The notes: generated by a model from the letters alone, not told the origin. A DNA stretch of 64,000 nt from Favolaschia claudopus (GCA_037176885.1 JAWWNJ010000032.1:1612001-1676000), one strand, 5' to 3'. Shown: positions 11,801-23,575, numbered from the stretch's first letter. Numbers and translations are program-made.

Positions 11801-12640
11801 GGGGGAGCGGAGGCCGAGCGTGGGCGTGTGACGACGGAGCTCGGGAGCGCGGTGGTGGGCTCGTCTTGCGTGCGCCTTTGAAGGCGAAGAAGCGAGTGTA
11901 TCGGGGGTGGTTTCGCGCTCGGTCGGCACCAGAGGCACAGGAGGCAGACTCAGGATCTTTCGCGCTCCAGCGTCTCACTTCTTTTTCGTACGGAAACTCT
12001 TGACGCTTTTCCGCTTTGAATTGCCTTCACCGCCGCCCGTTGGAACGGTTCATTCGTTCTGCTTCTCCCGGTCAGCGCCTTGCTGTTAGTGCTGGTCACT
12101 CAACCAGCACCACCACCTCGAGTATTTTTTTTTCGGGATTGATTTGAAAAAATCGTGTCGATAGATCGAATCTCGATTTTGGTGGCCGAGCGGCTCAAAA
12201 GCCGGTTATGCAAGGCGCGTTACATGCAAGGCGCTTTTGAATTTCTCATTTTCCGCCTGCATGCGTACTCCCGCGTGATGCATTCCGCCGATGATTTTCT
12301 CCCCGCAAGAAATTCCTCCTTGGTGAAACCTGGGCGTATTGCGATGAGTGGACTTGCCAGATTGTTGACACAGACGGCATTTCACCGTTTTCTTTTTACT
12401 GGTTTTTTTTTGGCCAATTCTGATCTTCTTGACGTCAACGGCCAAGTCATACGGAAGATGCCGAAGTCGGATGATGCGCCCATCACGTTTCTAGCCTCTT
12501 CGTCCATCTCGATCTTTTGTGAACCTTGTGTGAACCGCTGCGCTGTGCGCAATACACCAGTTCCATCTAGTACCCAAACTCACATGTTTCCCATGTCTCC
12601 CCGGGCCATAAATTTATAAGGCGGCTTGAAGGCAGCTCCA
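8830..12640. repeat. P1 downstream region and array spacer S2
   Basis: The first 500 bp (to about 9330) match the sequence after P3 and P4, including a short plus-strand frame with ERLSKFF at about 9122 that recurs near 28690 and 41093. From about 9330 to 12640 the spacer landmarks of S1 recur: the CGATCGCCATGAAGGTTGGG block at about 9837, the GTCGTCATCCTCGATGCCGA block at about 9994, then a GC-rich kilobase. The 3' tail (12.1-12.6 kb) runs directly into the P2 promoter with no M gene between, unlike the other units. No confident gene. Confidence 0.65.
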
Positions 12641-12705
12641 TTCTCGCTGCCAGTCGAAGTTTCCGAGAAGTGAATTCATTTCACTTGTAGTTGTCTTGTC
12701 ACTCT

Positions 12706-12766
12706 TATCAAGCGCCCAAGTACTATTCATGGCGGGCCTGGGAACCCAGCCCCACACTGTTTATAG
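12706..12766 (+). promoter_or_regulatory. P2 core promoter
   Basis: The P-gene 12-mer TATCAAGCGCCC (12706-12717) and a TATA-like TTTATAG (12760-12766) stand 106 and 46 bp before the P2 start codon, in the same relative order as at P1, P3 and P4. Confidence 0.55.
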
Positions 12767-12811
12767 GCCGTGCGATGTCTCATGAGTCCTATCAAGCCTC
12801 CCTACGTGCAT

Positions 12812-15800
12812 ATGGACGCTGTCCTCGACATCCGTAGCAAATTATCCCACTTCCGTATCCTCATCCTCGGAAGGGCAAACGCTGGGAAGACGACAATCCT
12901 TAAGGGAGTCTGCAACTCCGTCGAGGACCCAGAGATCTTCAACCTACGCGGTAAAAAGGCACGTCGTCGGGTACTCGCCGTGGAGAGCCTCTGTCATTGA
13001 ATCCGCGTAGATCGACCCGTTGATTGTGCAGGAATCGGCAGAGGTATATCTTCATTTGTATGATTTTTCGTCACTTGAAGATCAATACAGCGAGGGCTGC
13101 ACAACATTGAACATCAATTGATTTTCAAAAGCAATCCGCAGTTTATTTTTCATGACTCGCGCGGATTCGAGTCTGGGTCTGTGGAGGAAATTGACGGAGT
13201 GAAGTCGTTTATCACGAGACGTGCTGAGGAAGTTACTTTGGCTGATCAGCTCCACGCGATCTGGTGAGCCAATGGCATCTCCCAATGAATTTATATCAAC
13301 TTCACGATCAGGTATTGCATCCCAACAGATACAGCTAGGCCCCTTCTAGCAGCGGATGAAGAATTCTTCGAAAACGACATCGCTCGCAAAGGAGTATACC
13401 TCACCTTCGTAACTTAGTCACTTCGGCTAAATGTAAGAAACTTCGTGACTTGATGTATATCTAAGAAACTTCGTGAGTTGAGCTCAAATCTGAGAAAGTT
13501 CGTCACTTGCAAATGACTGCCAAGAGCAAACTGCCATGAAGGCCAACTCCTCGGCAAGAATTCGGCACTGTTGGTACCCTTCGCCGTAGTTTGCGCGAAG
13601 GGGACCGACCATTCCCGTCCCCTCCCCTCCCTCGCTTCGCTCGGGGGGTCCCCCGAACCGGGGCCGCTCAGGTCGGCACACTAAAGCCACGTTCGCGCGG
13701 ATCACTCTGTCTTCACCCTAACCTTAACCCGTCGGGGCGGGGTTCTTTTGCTGAATTGCCGGAGTTAGGGCGCGCTCCGCTTGCCCTAACTCCTCGGCAG
13801 TGCATTCATTTGGCCTGCGGCAGTCACAACAAGGCAAGCAGTATGTTTGATGGCCGAAAGTCATAAATTCACATACCAAGTGACGAACTTTCCCAAAAAC
13901 AACCTCAAGTGACGAAGTTTCACAGTTTCCCATCACAGTCACGAACTTTCTCACTTTTAGCCGAAGTGACTATGTTACGAAGATTGCGCGGACTCCTCGC
14001 AAAGGAAAGCCGTTTCTGTTCATTCGTGCGGCGCACTCGTCTGACCAAATCCAAAGTTCCTCTAGTTGCAATATTCACCAAATCCGACGGTCTCGTCACA
14101 GAAGCATTCAACGCACTTCGAGCAAGTGGAAAATCGATCAAAGATGCGCGGAAACTTCAAGCTAGCCGAGCACAAGATTTGCTGGAGACTAATTTTCTAG
14201 AGCCACTCAAGTCAAAGAAATATCCCCCCGCTGGGTATGTCCAGCTTGACGGTGAGTCGTGTCCCTACACTTTCGTCCCCGAGTTCTGTTGAGATGGATT
14301 TGTTATAGATATGCGCAAGGAGACAAGTGGCTGCCACGAACTCATCGAGACAACGGCCAACGCTATCGACGACAAAGCTCTTCAGCTGTTGTTTGTATCT
14401 GTGCAGCAAAATAATATCGGTCTCTGTGTCACCTGTGCGATACGGTCGTGAGTCATTCGTAGCTATTTGCCCTCGTAACTTACTAACTCGTGGGCAATTT
14501 CTTCCAGGGCTTTGGACCGTTTTGCGAAATCAAACACTCTGCTCGGTAAGTATCACAGCCGCATTGGTTGAATTTTAAGAGGGCTGATTTCCTTAGATAT
14601 TGTACAGCCGACTCTGAGTTGGTTCCCTCATGTATGGGTGCGTCTTGAGGTGATTTGTGTTCGCCTTCAATGTGCTCAGCGAATCTTTTGTAGAACGTAA
14701 GGAGTGTTGATTTTTCAAGCACAGTTGATTGATTCTCGCTCAGTCCACCGAAGTGATTAGCTTCAAACACAGACGTATCTTCACGCATATTGATTGATCA
14801 TGCAGATAGTGAGCAGACTTTTTCGTATTCATTACCAGGCTCATCAGTCTCACTGGCAGTATGTTAGTGTCGGGATTTTTTTGGTAACACCAATTGCGAC
14901 CTGACTCCTCTTGAGATAGGATTCAGTAAGTATTCTTCGCCCGTATGCTAGATTTGTCAAAGGCAAACAATTCTACAGCACGTAAGTATACGTACCGTCC
15001 AAATGCTGCGCCATTTGCTTTCAGCCAACATTCCACTATTGGCTAGCCGGTAAGCGTGATCTTTTTCTTGTTCCAAACAGTGTAACATAGCTTGTAGACG
15101 GTCAGAACAACCTGTTTTCCGGCGATGCGTTAAATGTACCCATGAGTGCCATTTCAGATTAAAAATGTGTATGTGAGTCGATTTGTTCTTGCTCCCATTC
15201 CTTCTCGACCGAATGTTTCTTTCTGTAGCTGGTACGCATTATCAAACCTCAAGTATTGTTTCCTACTGAATATGTTCAGGGAAAGCCAAACGTACATACC
15301 ACTCTCGTCTCAGGCTTTCTTCCCCTCACCATCAATGGGATCTTTTCTGTGCAGAGAGTAAGGGCACGTCTGAGGACTTGCTAGATTGACTCTTCACAAG
15401 CTATCCTATAGTTGAATGTGAGCGCTAACATCGTATTGAGACTGAGCTTGCCGCTAATCACTTGCAGTCGGTGTGTCGAAACCGTTTATGAATGTCGCTG
15501 ACATCATGAAACAATTTTCAGACTGTAGGTGATCCTCTCAACTAGTCAAAGATTTTCCCTAATGCATGGCTCACACAGTGGGTGAAGTCGGACCTATCAT
15601 CGAACTTTGATGAAACTTATTTCGTAACATTTCCAGAGCAGAAATCGTGACCTATGCAGTGAAGTTTTGCATGTCAAGTACCCTGATCTGACGAAGGATC
15701 CTATCTCGGCCTCAGCATCGTTTCAATTGATTTTGGGTATGTGATATTCATCGACTGTAGAATCGATGAGGTCAAGCATATTTTAGCTATATGTATCTGT

Positions 15801-16133
15801 GCCGAGCAAACGTTTTCTGAAGGCTCCGCCTACTCTCGGGGTTTTGCGTCTGCTTTTGAAAATGCAATGGAACACTATGCTGGTTCGGAGCTGGAAGCGC
15901 ATGCAATTCAACAGTATAACGAGTCGTCCGGTGCGTTTTCCTTGAAAATGACCACTGAACGGTTACTGATGGGAGATGAAGCCCCATCTAGCGACTGGCG
16001 CAGGAGACGCCAAACACTGTTTGATATAATTCAGAGTCATCCCCTTCGTACGTATCTCCTCCGCACATTCGTTTCACGGTTTGACGTGCTTCAAGGAATC
16101 GGTCCTCCCTCAACTGAGGTTGCAGAGAATTGA
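12812..16133 (+). CDS. GTPase gene P2: G-domain protein with a MITE at its fourth intron
   Basis: P2 is a paralogue of P1 with the same exon plan. The first exon, 12812-12958, codes the P-loop GRANAGKT and is followed by a GC donor (GCACGT). G3 is DSRG. G4 reads TKSD instead of TKFD. The fourth exon ends at about 13385 and the next exon resumes near 14058. Between them lies a 604-bp MITE whose 9-bp target duplication copies the donor site, so the insertion can be removed as part of an enlarged intron. The exons after the microexon array stay in frame, including YSRGFASAFENAMEHY, and end at GTAENs-like VAEN plus TGA at 16131-16133. I see no frameshift or early stop, so the gene may still be functional. 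No M partner lies upstream; spacer S2 abuts the promoter. Confidence 0.7.
13392..13995 (+). mobile_element. MULE-like MITE copy A (604 bp)
   Basis: The element is flanked by the 9-bp duplication CTCGCAAAG (13383-13391, 13996-14004). It starts GAGTATACC and ends GGACTC. The termini form an imperfect inverted repeat of about 60 bp containing TAGTCACTTCGGCTAAA on both sides. Inside each end are 2-3 copies of a subterminal motif close to AAACTTCGTGACTT. The core is GC-rich, with the hairpin-like GGGGGTCCCCC at about 13642. It is identical to copy B in every stretch I compared and of the same length. No transposase; the 60-90 aa frames inside are chance. Size, 9-bp duplication and long inverted repeats fit a Mutator-type MITE. 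Confidence 0.88.
14638..15636 (+). other. Microexon array of P2
   Basis: Homologous to the P1 array. Clear members include AAC (after TGTAG, before GTAAGG, about 14694), TCCACCGAA, ATA, GATTCA, CAC, CCG, CTG, GGAAAGCCAAAC, AGA, TTGAAT, TCG, ACT and TGG, all multiples of three between AG and GT. The GATTCA exon is followed here by a canonical GTAAGT, where P1, P3 and P4 have GCAAGT. Confidence 0.6.
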
Positions 16134-16549
16134 ATCATGTGGGACCAGAATCTCGCTGCTTGAGAATGCTTGAGAGAATGTACTTCGTTGTGTACAAAGG
16201 CCGTTTGATTCCCGTTTGAAATCAGGACAACTAGTAATAAAAATTCGAGAAAATTCCAGGGCTTAGAAATGAGGCTTCCGAGCCTCGCACCTTCGGGAAG
16301 TTGTAACGCTCGTGTGAGTCAAGCCTGAATGAATCGAACTGAGGGGAACCAGACACCTCAACCCATGACGCATTGGACTCAGCATTTGTCCCATCGGCTC
16401 ACACTACTCCTTCTGCTTGGAGTCTGTGGATTTGACTCCTAATCATAGTTTAGGTCGCTACTAGGTGATAAGCCTTACCAAGATTGGGGAGCTAAGTCAC
16501 CGCAACGGTGACTTCGGGACTAGTCAATGAAGCTAACAACAAGACCAAC
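16134..16549. other. Short P2-M2 convergent gap lacking a spacer
   Basis: P2 (rightward) and M2 (leftward) meet tail to tail across 416 bp, with no S spacer. Homology to the sequence after P1 and P4 stops at about 16,335, and homology to the sequence after M1 begins only at about 16,525. The roughly 190 bp between is unlike any other unit and probably marks a rearrangement junction. No gene seen. Confidence 0.55.
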
Positions 16550-18584
16550 CTATTTCGAACAGTACAAATCAATAATATCCTTCACCTTCTCTTCCGCATT
16601 ATTCGATTTAACAATCTGCGCAAACGTCGCCCTATTCGCATACATCCTCACCTCCGTATGCACCTTCGCTGCGCTTGACGTCTGATAACTCTCGACAGCG
16701 GAATCGATATGCGCTTGAGTGAGGCGGCGCGGTGGGAGAAGATCCAGTGTTTCGAGGAAGAGGTGGTCCATGATGAGGGTGAGGTCGCAGATGTAGGCCA
16801 TGAGGCAGCGGAGGGCTTCTGGGCTGTGAGGTAGTCGGTATAAGGGGCATGAGTGTGATAGTGAACATCATGATAGAACGAATGAAACATACGTTTTGTT
16901 GTAAACAGACCCGATCCACTGCATGAACATCGTTGAGAGACCGATGGCAACCAACACTGGTGCGGCTGCAGCTGTGATTGCGGTACCGATACCCATAAGG
17001 GTTTGAAAAGGATCGACATTGTCGCTGGAATAGCGGTAACGGATCAAGAGAAAGCTCGGAAGATTAGTAAATTTCGCTCACAACCAAGAACGTATTTTAT
17101 TATCTTCTGGAACGATGAACTGGATGAGGGAGTACATTTTCTGTTCGAAAGCTCCGTTGGTGAGAAGCTGCGCGTTGTCACGAATGAGTGTGTTTTTGAA
17201 AACCAGGTTGGATTGTCTCATACCTCGTCCGGATCGTTGAAATTCCAACTTGCAATGATTTCGAAATGAATTGTCTTCAGACATGTCTTCAGCGAAGAGT
17301 TCATTAACCCCGTAGTTGACGCGAGCCCATGCCAGTATCCTGGAGCACTACACTCAAATTCTACAAACACAATCGAGACACAGAACTGACCTTGCATTCC
17401 GATGCTGACAGCAAACGACATCATCAGTTTCCACGTGTAACAATAAATTCACAACACACTCAATGGAGCCCTCGATCTTGGCACGAGCACTCGTCCGCTG
17501 GGCTACGGCGGTCACAAACCAAATGCTTTTCTTAACCATGTCTCGTGTAGTGTCGACCAGTGCCTTCAAAGCTCCATGATCAACAGGCACTCCCGAGCCT
17601 TCGGTCAGTCCTAAACAATTTCACGGTTACAACACGCTCAACGACCCCTCGCGTAATAAATGAAGCGCGCCAATGCTTACCAGACGTCCGAGCATACTGA
17701 AGGGGCTGAAATCCCTGGAGCGGAGGATCACAAATCTCTGCGAACTTCATCTCGCTTCTTTTGGCAACGATGGCTTCGCATTCATCCGAGTCCATTTCCT
17801 CTTCGGTCAGCTCTTGTTCAATGAGACTCTGCAATTTGTCGAATTGAGTGAATACGATAATGAGTGGTACTGGCGAATCTTGAATTCGAAAAAGATCATA
17901 GCACGTATCGGTGATGAATGCGTACCTTTCTTATCCAGTGCGAATCGAATAAATTGCTCGTCACCCGTTTCGAGTACGCGGCTTCCAGCATGCGGGATCT
18001 TGATGCAGAGCCTACAGAAAATTCTTGAGAAATGTTCGCAAGGGAATGGGACCCTTGCTCACCAAACAACATGGACTTGAATCCTGGATCGCGACATTTT
18101 CCGCACTTCGGGCCTTCAGGAAGTCGATCGCATTCTGGAGATTCGTGGCTTGCCCAGGCTCGAATCCCATCGAGTCGTGTAAAATCAAATGGGGATTATC
18201 GGGAGATGTAATTTCTTCATCGATCTTACAAATGCCCCGAGTCTGGTGGGAAACCACCTGCAACGATCGCAGTAAGCAGTAAGAAATTGATCTTTAAGGC
18301 AGTCAGTCAGTCACTGGCGACACTTACTTGCTGCTTGATCCCAAAGACGTGATTGATGAGCGAGGATTTTCCCGTGCCAGACTAGACCACGGGAGGGCCG
18401 TCGGAATTGGGACAGTCAGACATCGAGACTACAAAAAATCCCACCTTTCCGACCACAAGGACTCGTAATCTGAGGAATGTGCGCGTTAAAAAAATCAGAT
18501 CGATGAAGGAACTGACTCGTACTTGGGACATTTGGCCAATATTTTGTCGGTTTCGAGAGGTAATGTTCCGCCGCGAGTCGTCAT
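16550..18584 (-). pseudogene. GTPase gene M2, one-base frameshift
   Basis: M2 is a paralogue of M1 with the same intron positions; the start ATG lies at 18582-18584. P-loop, G3 (DSMG) and G4 (TQFD) are readable, as are the hydrophobic segment and the last exon (16550-16801 region). In the exon corresponding to residues 50-114 there is one extra base near 18080-18081: M1 and M3 read GGATCAAGT, while M2 reads GGATTCAAGT. This puts the rest of the protein out of frame. No alternative donor rescues it. Everything else is intact, so the lesion is recent or is a sequencing error; I call it a pseudogene provisionally. Confidence 0.75.
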
Positions 18585-19311
18585 TGCTCGTTATCGTTGT
18601 AGGGAGAGTGAGTGGCTGCTGAGGTATCTGGATGAGCAGGCGCCGGTTCTAATCTGGTTATCGATGGAGTCAGTGTCAGACTAAATGATACTTAGTCTCA
18701 GATGAAATAAGTTCCCACTCCTTGGCGCTCAGTGGCTCAAGCGACGCCGTGCCCGGGGCATCGACTCATCGAGAACTTCCAGTACTTCTAAAGCAAGCTG
18801 GAGGTCATAGGACTGGTGAAACAACCCTAAATCGAGTTCGTGGTGTCTCCCAGAATGCAACGGCGGCGAATTCCCTCCCATTGAGTGCACAATTGGTGCA
18901 CAAGGAGACTTGAAGATTCGGATGTTCAATGCCGAAATCAACATACATATACATATTGCCATGATGGGCACGTCAAGGGCACGTGCCAACCTTGACTTGT
19001 AACCAACCACCATCACAATCGTTTTGCTCTGCCTTGCCGCACAAATTCCTAGTGGACAAGGGGTCTATTCTCGTTATCATACGAAGCTCACCAATTTCAC
19101 GGGAACAACTTTTGGATTCTGGAAGAACTCGTGCTTCACTTGCGACGCTTATCAAGCGCCCGCCCGAACTTCGAAGACTATTCGTGGCGAGCGGAGCTGA
19201 ACGGCGTTCTCTGTCTCAGGACTCTGGCGCCGCACGCTTTCGGTCATTTTGGCCGTCTATAAGTTGTGAAATGCCTCCCCCGTCGACCCAACCCAGCCTT
19301 CCTCCGTACAT
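18585..19311. promoter_or_regulatory. Shared upstream region of divergent pair M2/P3
   Basis: This 727-bp head-to-head gap carries TATCAAGCGCCC at 19150-19161, the near-palindrome CGGTCATTTTGGCCG at 19241-19255 and TATA-like CTATAAG at 19257-19263, the same arrangement as upstream of P1. Confidence 0.55.
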
Positions 19312-20125
19312 ATGGACGCTGTTCTCGACATCCGCAGCAAATTATCGCATTTCCGCATCCTCATCCTTGGAAGGGCAAATGCTGGGAAGACGACTATTCT
19401 CAAGAAGGTCTGCAACTCCGTTGAAGACCCAGAGATCTTCGACCCAGACGGTAAAAAGGTACGTCGTCGGGTATTCGCCGGGGAGAGCCTCTGTCATTGA
19501 ATCCGCGTAGATCGACCCGTCGATTGTGCAGGAATCAAAAGAGGTATATCTCTCTTTGTGTGTTGTCTTTGAAGTTTCAGGAACGATACAGCGCGGGCTT
19601 CACAACATTGACAATCAATTGATTTTCAAAAGCAATCCCCAGTTTATTTTTCATGACTCGCCCGGATTCGAGTCGGGATCTGAGGAAGAAATCGACACAG
19701 TCAAGACGTTTATCACGGAACGTGCTTGGACAAGAACCTTGGCTGACCAGCTCCACGCGATCTGGTCGGCTGATTTCTTCTTCGATGAATTTATACCAAC
19801 TCCACCGCAGGTATTGCGTTCCAACTGATACAGACAGGCCCCTTCTAGCAGCCGATGAAGAATTCTTCGAGGACGACATTGCTCGCAAAGGAAAGCTGTT
19901 TCTTTTCATTCGTGTGGCGTAATTGTCTGACCAGCTTCAAAGTCCCCCTGGTTGCAATATTCACCAAATTCGACGGTCTCGTCACAGAAGCTAACAGCAA
20001 CCTGCGAGCTAGTGGAGTATCACTCAGAGAGAGGCGAAAGCGCCAAAACGAATTAGCGCGAGAGATGCTCGAAACAAACTTTTTAGGGCCTCTCAAGTCA
20101 AAGAAATACCACCCAGCTGGTTATG

Positions 20126-20729
20126 GAGTCCGCGCAATCTTCGTAACATAGTCACTTCGGCTAAAAGTGAGAAAGTTCGTGACTGTGATGGGAAACTGTG
20201 AAACTTCGTCACTTGAGGTTGTTTTTGGGAAAGTTCGTCACTTGGTATGTGAATTTATGACTTTCGGCCATCAAACATACTGCTTGCCTTGTTGTGACTG
20301 CCGCAGGCCAAATGAATGCACTGCCGAGGAGTTAGGGCAAGCGGAGCGCGCCCTAACTCCGGCAATTCAGCAAAAGAACCCCGCCCCGACGGGTTAAGGT
20401 TAGGGTGAAGACAGAGTGATCCGCGCGAACGTGGCTTTAGTGTGCCGACCTGAGCGGCCCCGGTTCGGGGGACCCCCCGAGCGAAGCGAGGGAGGGGAGG
20501 GGACGGGAATGGTCGGTCCCCTTCGCGCAAACTACGGCGAAGGGTACCAACAGTGCCGAATTCTTGCCGAGGAGTTGGCCTTCATGGCAGTTTGCTCTTG
20601 GCAGTCATTTGCAAGTGACGAACTTTCTCAGATTTGAGCTCAACTCACGAAGTTTCTTAGATATACATCAAGTCACGAAGTTTCTTACATTTAGCCGAAG
20701 TGACTAAGTTACGAAGGTGAGGTATACTC
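20126..20729 (-). mobile_element. MULE-like MITE copy B (604 bp, inverted relative to copy A)
   Basis: The 9-bp duplication is CTGGTTATG (20117-20125 and 20730-20738). The sequence is the reverse complement of copy A over its whole length, as far as I can compare by eye, with the same 604 bp. It sits in a protein-coding exon of P3 and interrupts the frame (stop TAG about 30 bp in). Confidence 0.9.
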
Positions 20730-22292
20730 CTGGTTATGTCCAGCTTGACGGTGAGTCGTGCTCTCAGGCTCTCGTCCCCAGGTTCTGTTGAGATGTATTT
20801 TTTTTAGATATGCGCAAGGAGACAAGTAGCTGCCACGAACTGATCGAGACAACGGCCAATGCTATCGACAACAAAGCTCTTCAACTGTTGTTTGTATCTG
20901 TTCAGCAAAATAATATGGGCTACTGTACACTGCGGGAAGGAAAAACACTTCATATGAGTGCGTAAGCACTCAAATCCGAAAAGCCGAACTCAATCTGAGT
21001 GCGTTAGTTTTGGGCTCCATCTGAGCGCCTTTCCTGGCACTTCATCTGAGTACCTTCAAAGCACTATATTTGAGAGCACTGTACTTGATTGCTCCTCAGC
21101 GCACTCAGAATTAAGGCGCTCTGTATGAGCGCTGTTCGGCGAACTTCGTCTCAGTGCGTCTCGGATTTGACATGTAGCGGCTCGGGGGATTCGTTCTCCT
21201 AGCTCCGTGCCCTTATACTATTGGGACAAGAATTTATTTCTTTCAGGTTACCTATATCTCGATGGTTTTCTAGGCAAAAGAAATGTTGAGCTCATGGCGT
21301 TCCACGTCACCGTAAAACTCGCTTATAAAAAGCCTAAGCTCGCTAAATTGTGATAGTACAGTCCAGGAGTATCTACAATACTGAGTATGTAATCTAACAG
21401 GATGCAAAGAATTTGTATTTTGTCGAGGACTAAGGCTAGCGCGAGCGCGTTTCGGCACCAACTCAGTCGATTCGGAGCGAAATGACGGGAGGTCGCGACG
21501 CCGTGCGACTGACGTACGGGGTGTCGGAGATTCAGGGACGTAGCAAACTGTTTGGGATAGCTTTGAAGATGGAGTCGGTCAGCTCCAGGAGTGAACGGGG
21601 AGGAGTGTGGAGGAGAGGGGAATTGAGAGGAGGCGGTGCGGTAACATGGCAACAGGGGGAGGTGACTGGGCAGACAACGTAGCGAGCGGGATCGGCAGAG
21701 CGGTGAAAGATGCGGACTTGAAGGGGTGAGGGGGCGAACGAGGTGTAAGGATTGAAGCGATGGCGGTCTGGCCAGTGTACACGTCGAAACGAGACGAGGT
21801 AGAATGGCAGGGCCATCTACAACAGAAGAAATGAGGTTAGATTGACTTCATCTGGCTATGAAGATGGCATACCTGCACGAAACCAGCCAGCGTTGACTTG
21901 CCGTTCCGCGTTCGTCTCGGCTTGAGTCGAAGAAGGACGTCGGGAAGCGGCGCCGCGCCGCGCACTTTGCTTCAAAAAGGGCTAGTCAAAGGTCGCGTGT
22001 TTGGAGAGCAGCAAACTCGCCGTACGATGCAGCAGCGAGCTCTGCGGCGTTTATATGGCCCTAGTCGGCGACGTAGTGAGAGCAGGAGGACGGCTGGTTG
22101 AGTTGTGAGGTGGGGAGAGTGAGGTTGGGGAGTGTCGAGGGAGGAGGTGTAATTGGACGCGAAGGTACTGAACGAATGACGGTGGATTTGGGCAGCGAGG
22201 CGGCGGATTTAATAGGCGGCGGATGGAAAATGCGGCGGAGTCGAGAGTGAGCCACAGCAAATGCCGAGAGCGGAGGTGACTAGAGTCGACAA

Positions 22293-22517
22293 TGTTGGAA
22301 TATGAAGCCGAAGAGGTCTCGGGCATCCTTACTCAGCCCGAGTACCTGAACATTCTAGATATTTCTTCAAGTTTCTATTTTACTCAGCTACTCATAGTAT
22401 TACTAATATTCCTGGGAGGTATAAATACTCAGTAGATAGAGCACTGTACTTTACTGGTTTGCAAGGGAATACATCACTTACTCCTATTCCAAGCTCAAAC
22501 CATCCGCTTTTTCTACA
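22293..22517 (+). repeat. 5' LTR
   Basis: 225 bp, TG...CA ends, containing a TATA-like GGTATAAATACTC at about 22419. Confidence 0.9.
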
Positions 22518-22579
22518 CAAACCAGTACTAGCCTTTGTGGTGGGCCAGTCTTCAATACACCACCCTGCTTAAATCTCTA

Positions 22580-22690
22580 GGAGCGAACCCTAGAAACCTT
22601 GGGAGCGAACCCCAAGGACGTTGAACTCGGGAGCGAACCCCGAACCTGTTGAACCCGGAGCGAACCCGGAACCTGTTGGAAACCCACGGC
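22580..22690 (+). repeat. Short GGAGCGAACCC repeats in the gag leader
   Basis: Four copies of GGAGCGAACC(C) at uneven 25-35 bp spacing stand between the 5' LTR and the gag start. Each is followed by sequence partly complementary to what precedes it (for example CTTGG/CCAAGG, CTCGG/CCGAAC), so small hairpins are possible. This may be part of an RNA packaging or translation leader. Confidence 0.6.
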
Positions 22691-22715
22691 CTTTACCCTT
22701 CGAATTCTACCCACG

Positions 22716-23546
22716 ATGTCCAATCACGATTCCTCATCACGATTCCCACGTCTCAATGACACCAACTACCCCGAATGGGCACTCCGTATGGAAGCCGAGC
22801 TGGTCCGAAAGGGCCTTTGGAACGGCATCATGGAGATTCCCATCAAGACTGAGGGAAGGACGCGTGAAGAGGTGGAAAAGGAATATACCTCAAAGCATGG
22901 ACAGAGAGACGAAGCAAAGATGGCAGAGGCGAGGGCAGAGATGATTTTGCGGGTTGATGATGGACAGCTGTCGCATATGCGGGCTAGAGACCCGATGGAG
23001 ATTTGGCTTGATTTGCGAAGAGTTCACCGAGCACACGGCTTTGCGACAAGCCTCGCGTTGCGAAGGAAATTCTTGACGGCGAAGAAGAAGGATGATCAGT
23101 CGATGCAGTCATGGATTGGGGAGATTCGGAGCCAGGCATTCACCATCGAGGAGGTGACTGGAATTCAAGTCAGTGACCAGGACAAGATTTTGGCACTCAC
23201 TATGGGATTACCGGCCGCCTATGATCCGGTGATCATCAACTTCGATTCGGCCGCACCCGAGACATTGACTTTCAATGGCGTCGTTGCGAGATTATTGAAC
23301 GAGGAGACACGGCAAGGTGGTGCAGGGATTAAGGGGGAGCCCGAGGCGGCCTTCTCCGCTGGATTCCAGCACCAGAAACCTAACCGCGCTGATGTCACCT
23401 GTCACTTCTGCGATCGGAAGGGACACTACAAGTCGGAATGTCCCGAACGGATCAAATGGGCCGAGGGTAGAAAAGATAACAAAGGAGGAACGGCAGGTGC
23501 CGCTACTGCCATGGTTGAGTTTGACCATTATGATGCGGCATGGTAA
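22716..23546 (+). CDS. Gag-like protein of the LTR element (276 aa)
   Basis: A single uninterrupted frame. The N-terminal part (LNDTNYPEWALRMEAELV, about residues 11-28) and the middle (LRRKFLTAKK, MTMGLP-like) match Copia gag families of the UBN2/retrotran_gag_2 type. Near the C-terminus is a CCHC zinc knuckle, CHFCDRKGHYKSEC (about 227-240), used for RNA binding. The frame ends in TAA 29 bp before the 3' LTR, so no pol fusion exists. The knuckle is complete and the frame is open, consistent with a protein that is still made. Confidence 0.85.
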   Translation: MSNHDSSSRFPRLNDTNYPEWALRMEAELVRKGLWNGIMEIPIKTEGRTREEVEKEYTSKHGQRDEAKMAEARAEMILRVDDGQLSHMRARDPMEIWLDLRRVHRAHGFATSLALRRKFLTAKKKDDQSMQSWIGEIRSQAFTIEEVTGIQVSDQDKILALTMGLPAAYDPVIINFDSAAPETLTFNGVVARLLNEETRQGGAGIKGEPEAAFSAGFQHQKPNRADVTCHFCDRKGHYKSECPERIKWAEGRKDNKGGTAGAATAMVEFDHYDAAW

Positions 23547-23575
23547 ATGATTCCACACTTCGGCTTCAGGGGGAG

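Noticed and set aside
13484..13954. 73-91 codon frames inside the 604-bp MITE
   Set aside because: Identical frames in copy B simply reflect identical DNA; no motif, and MITEs are non-coding.
22580..22690. CRISPR-like repeat
   Set aside because: Four 10-11 bp motifs with uneven spacing in a retrotransposon leader of a eukaryote.
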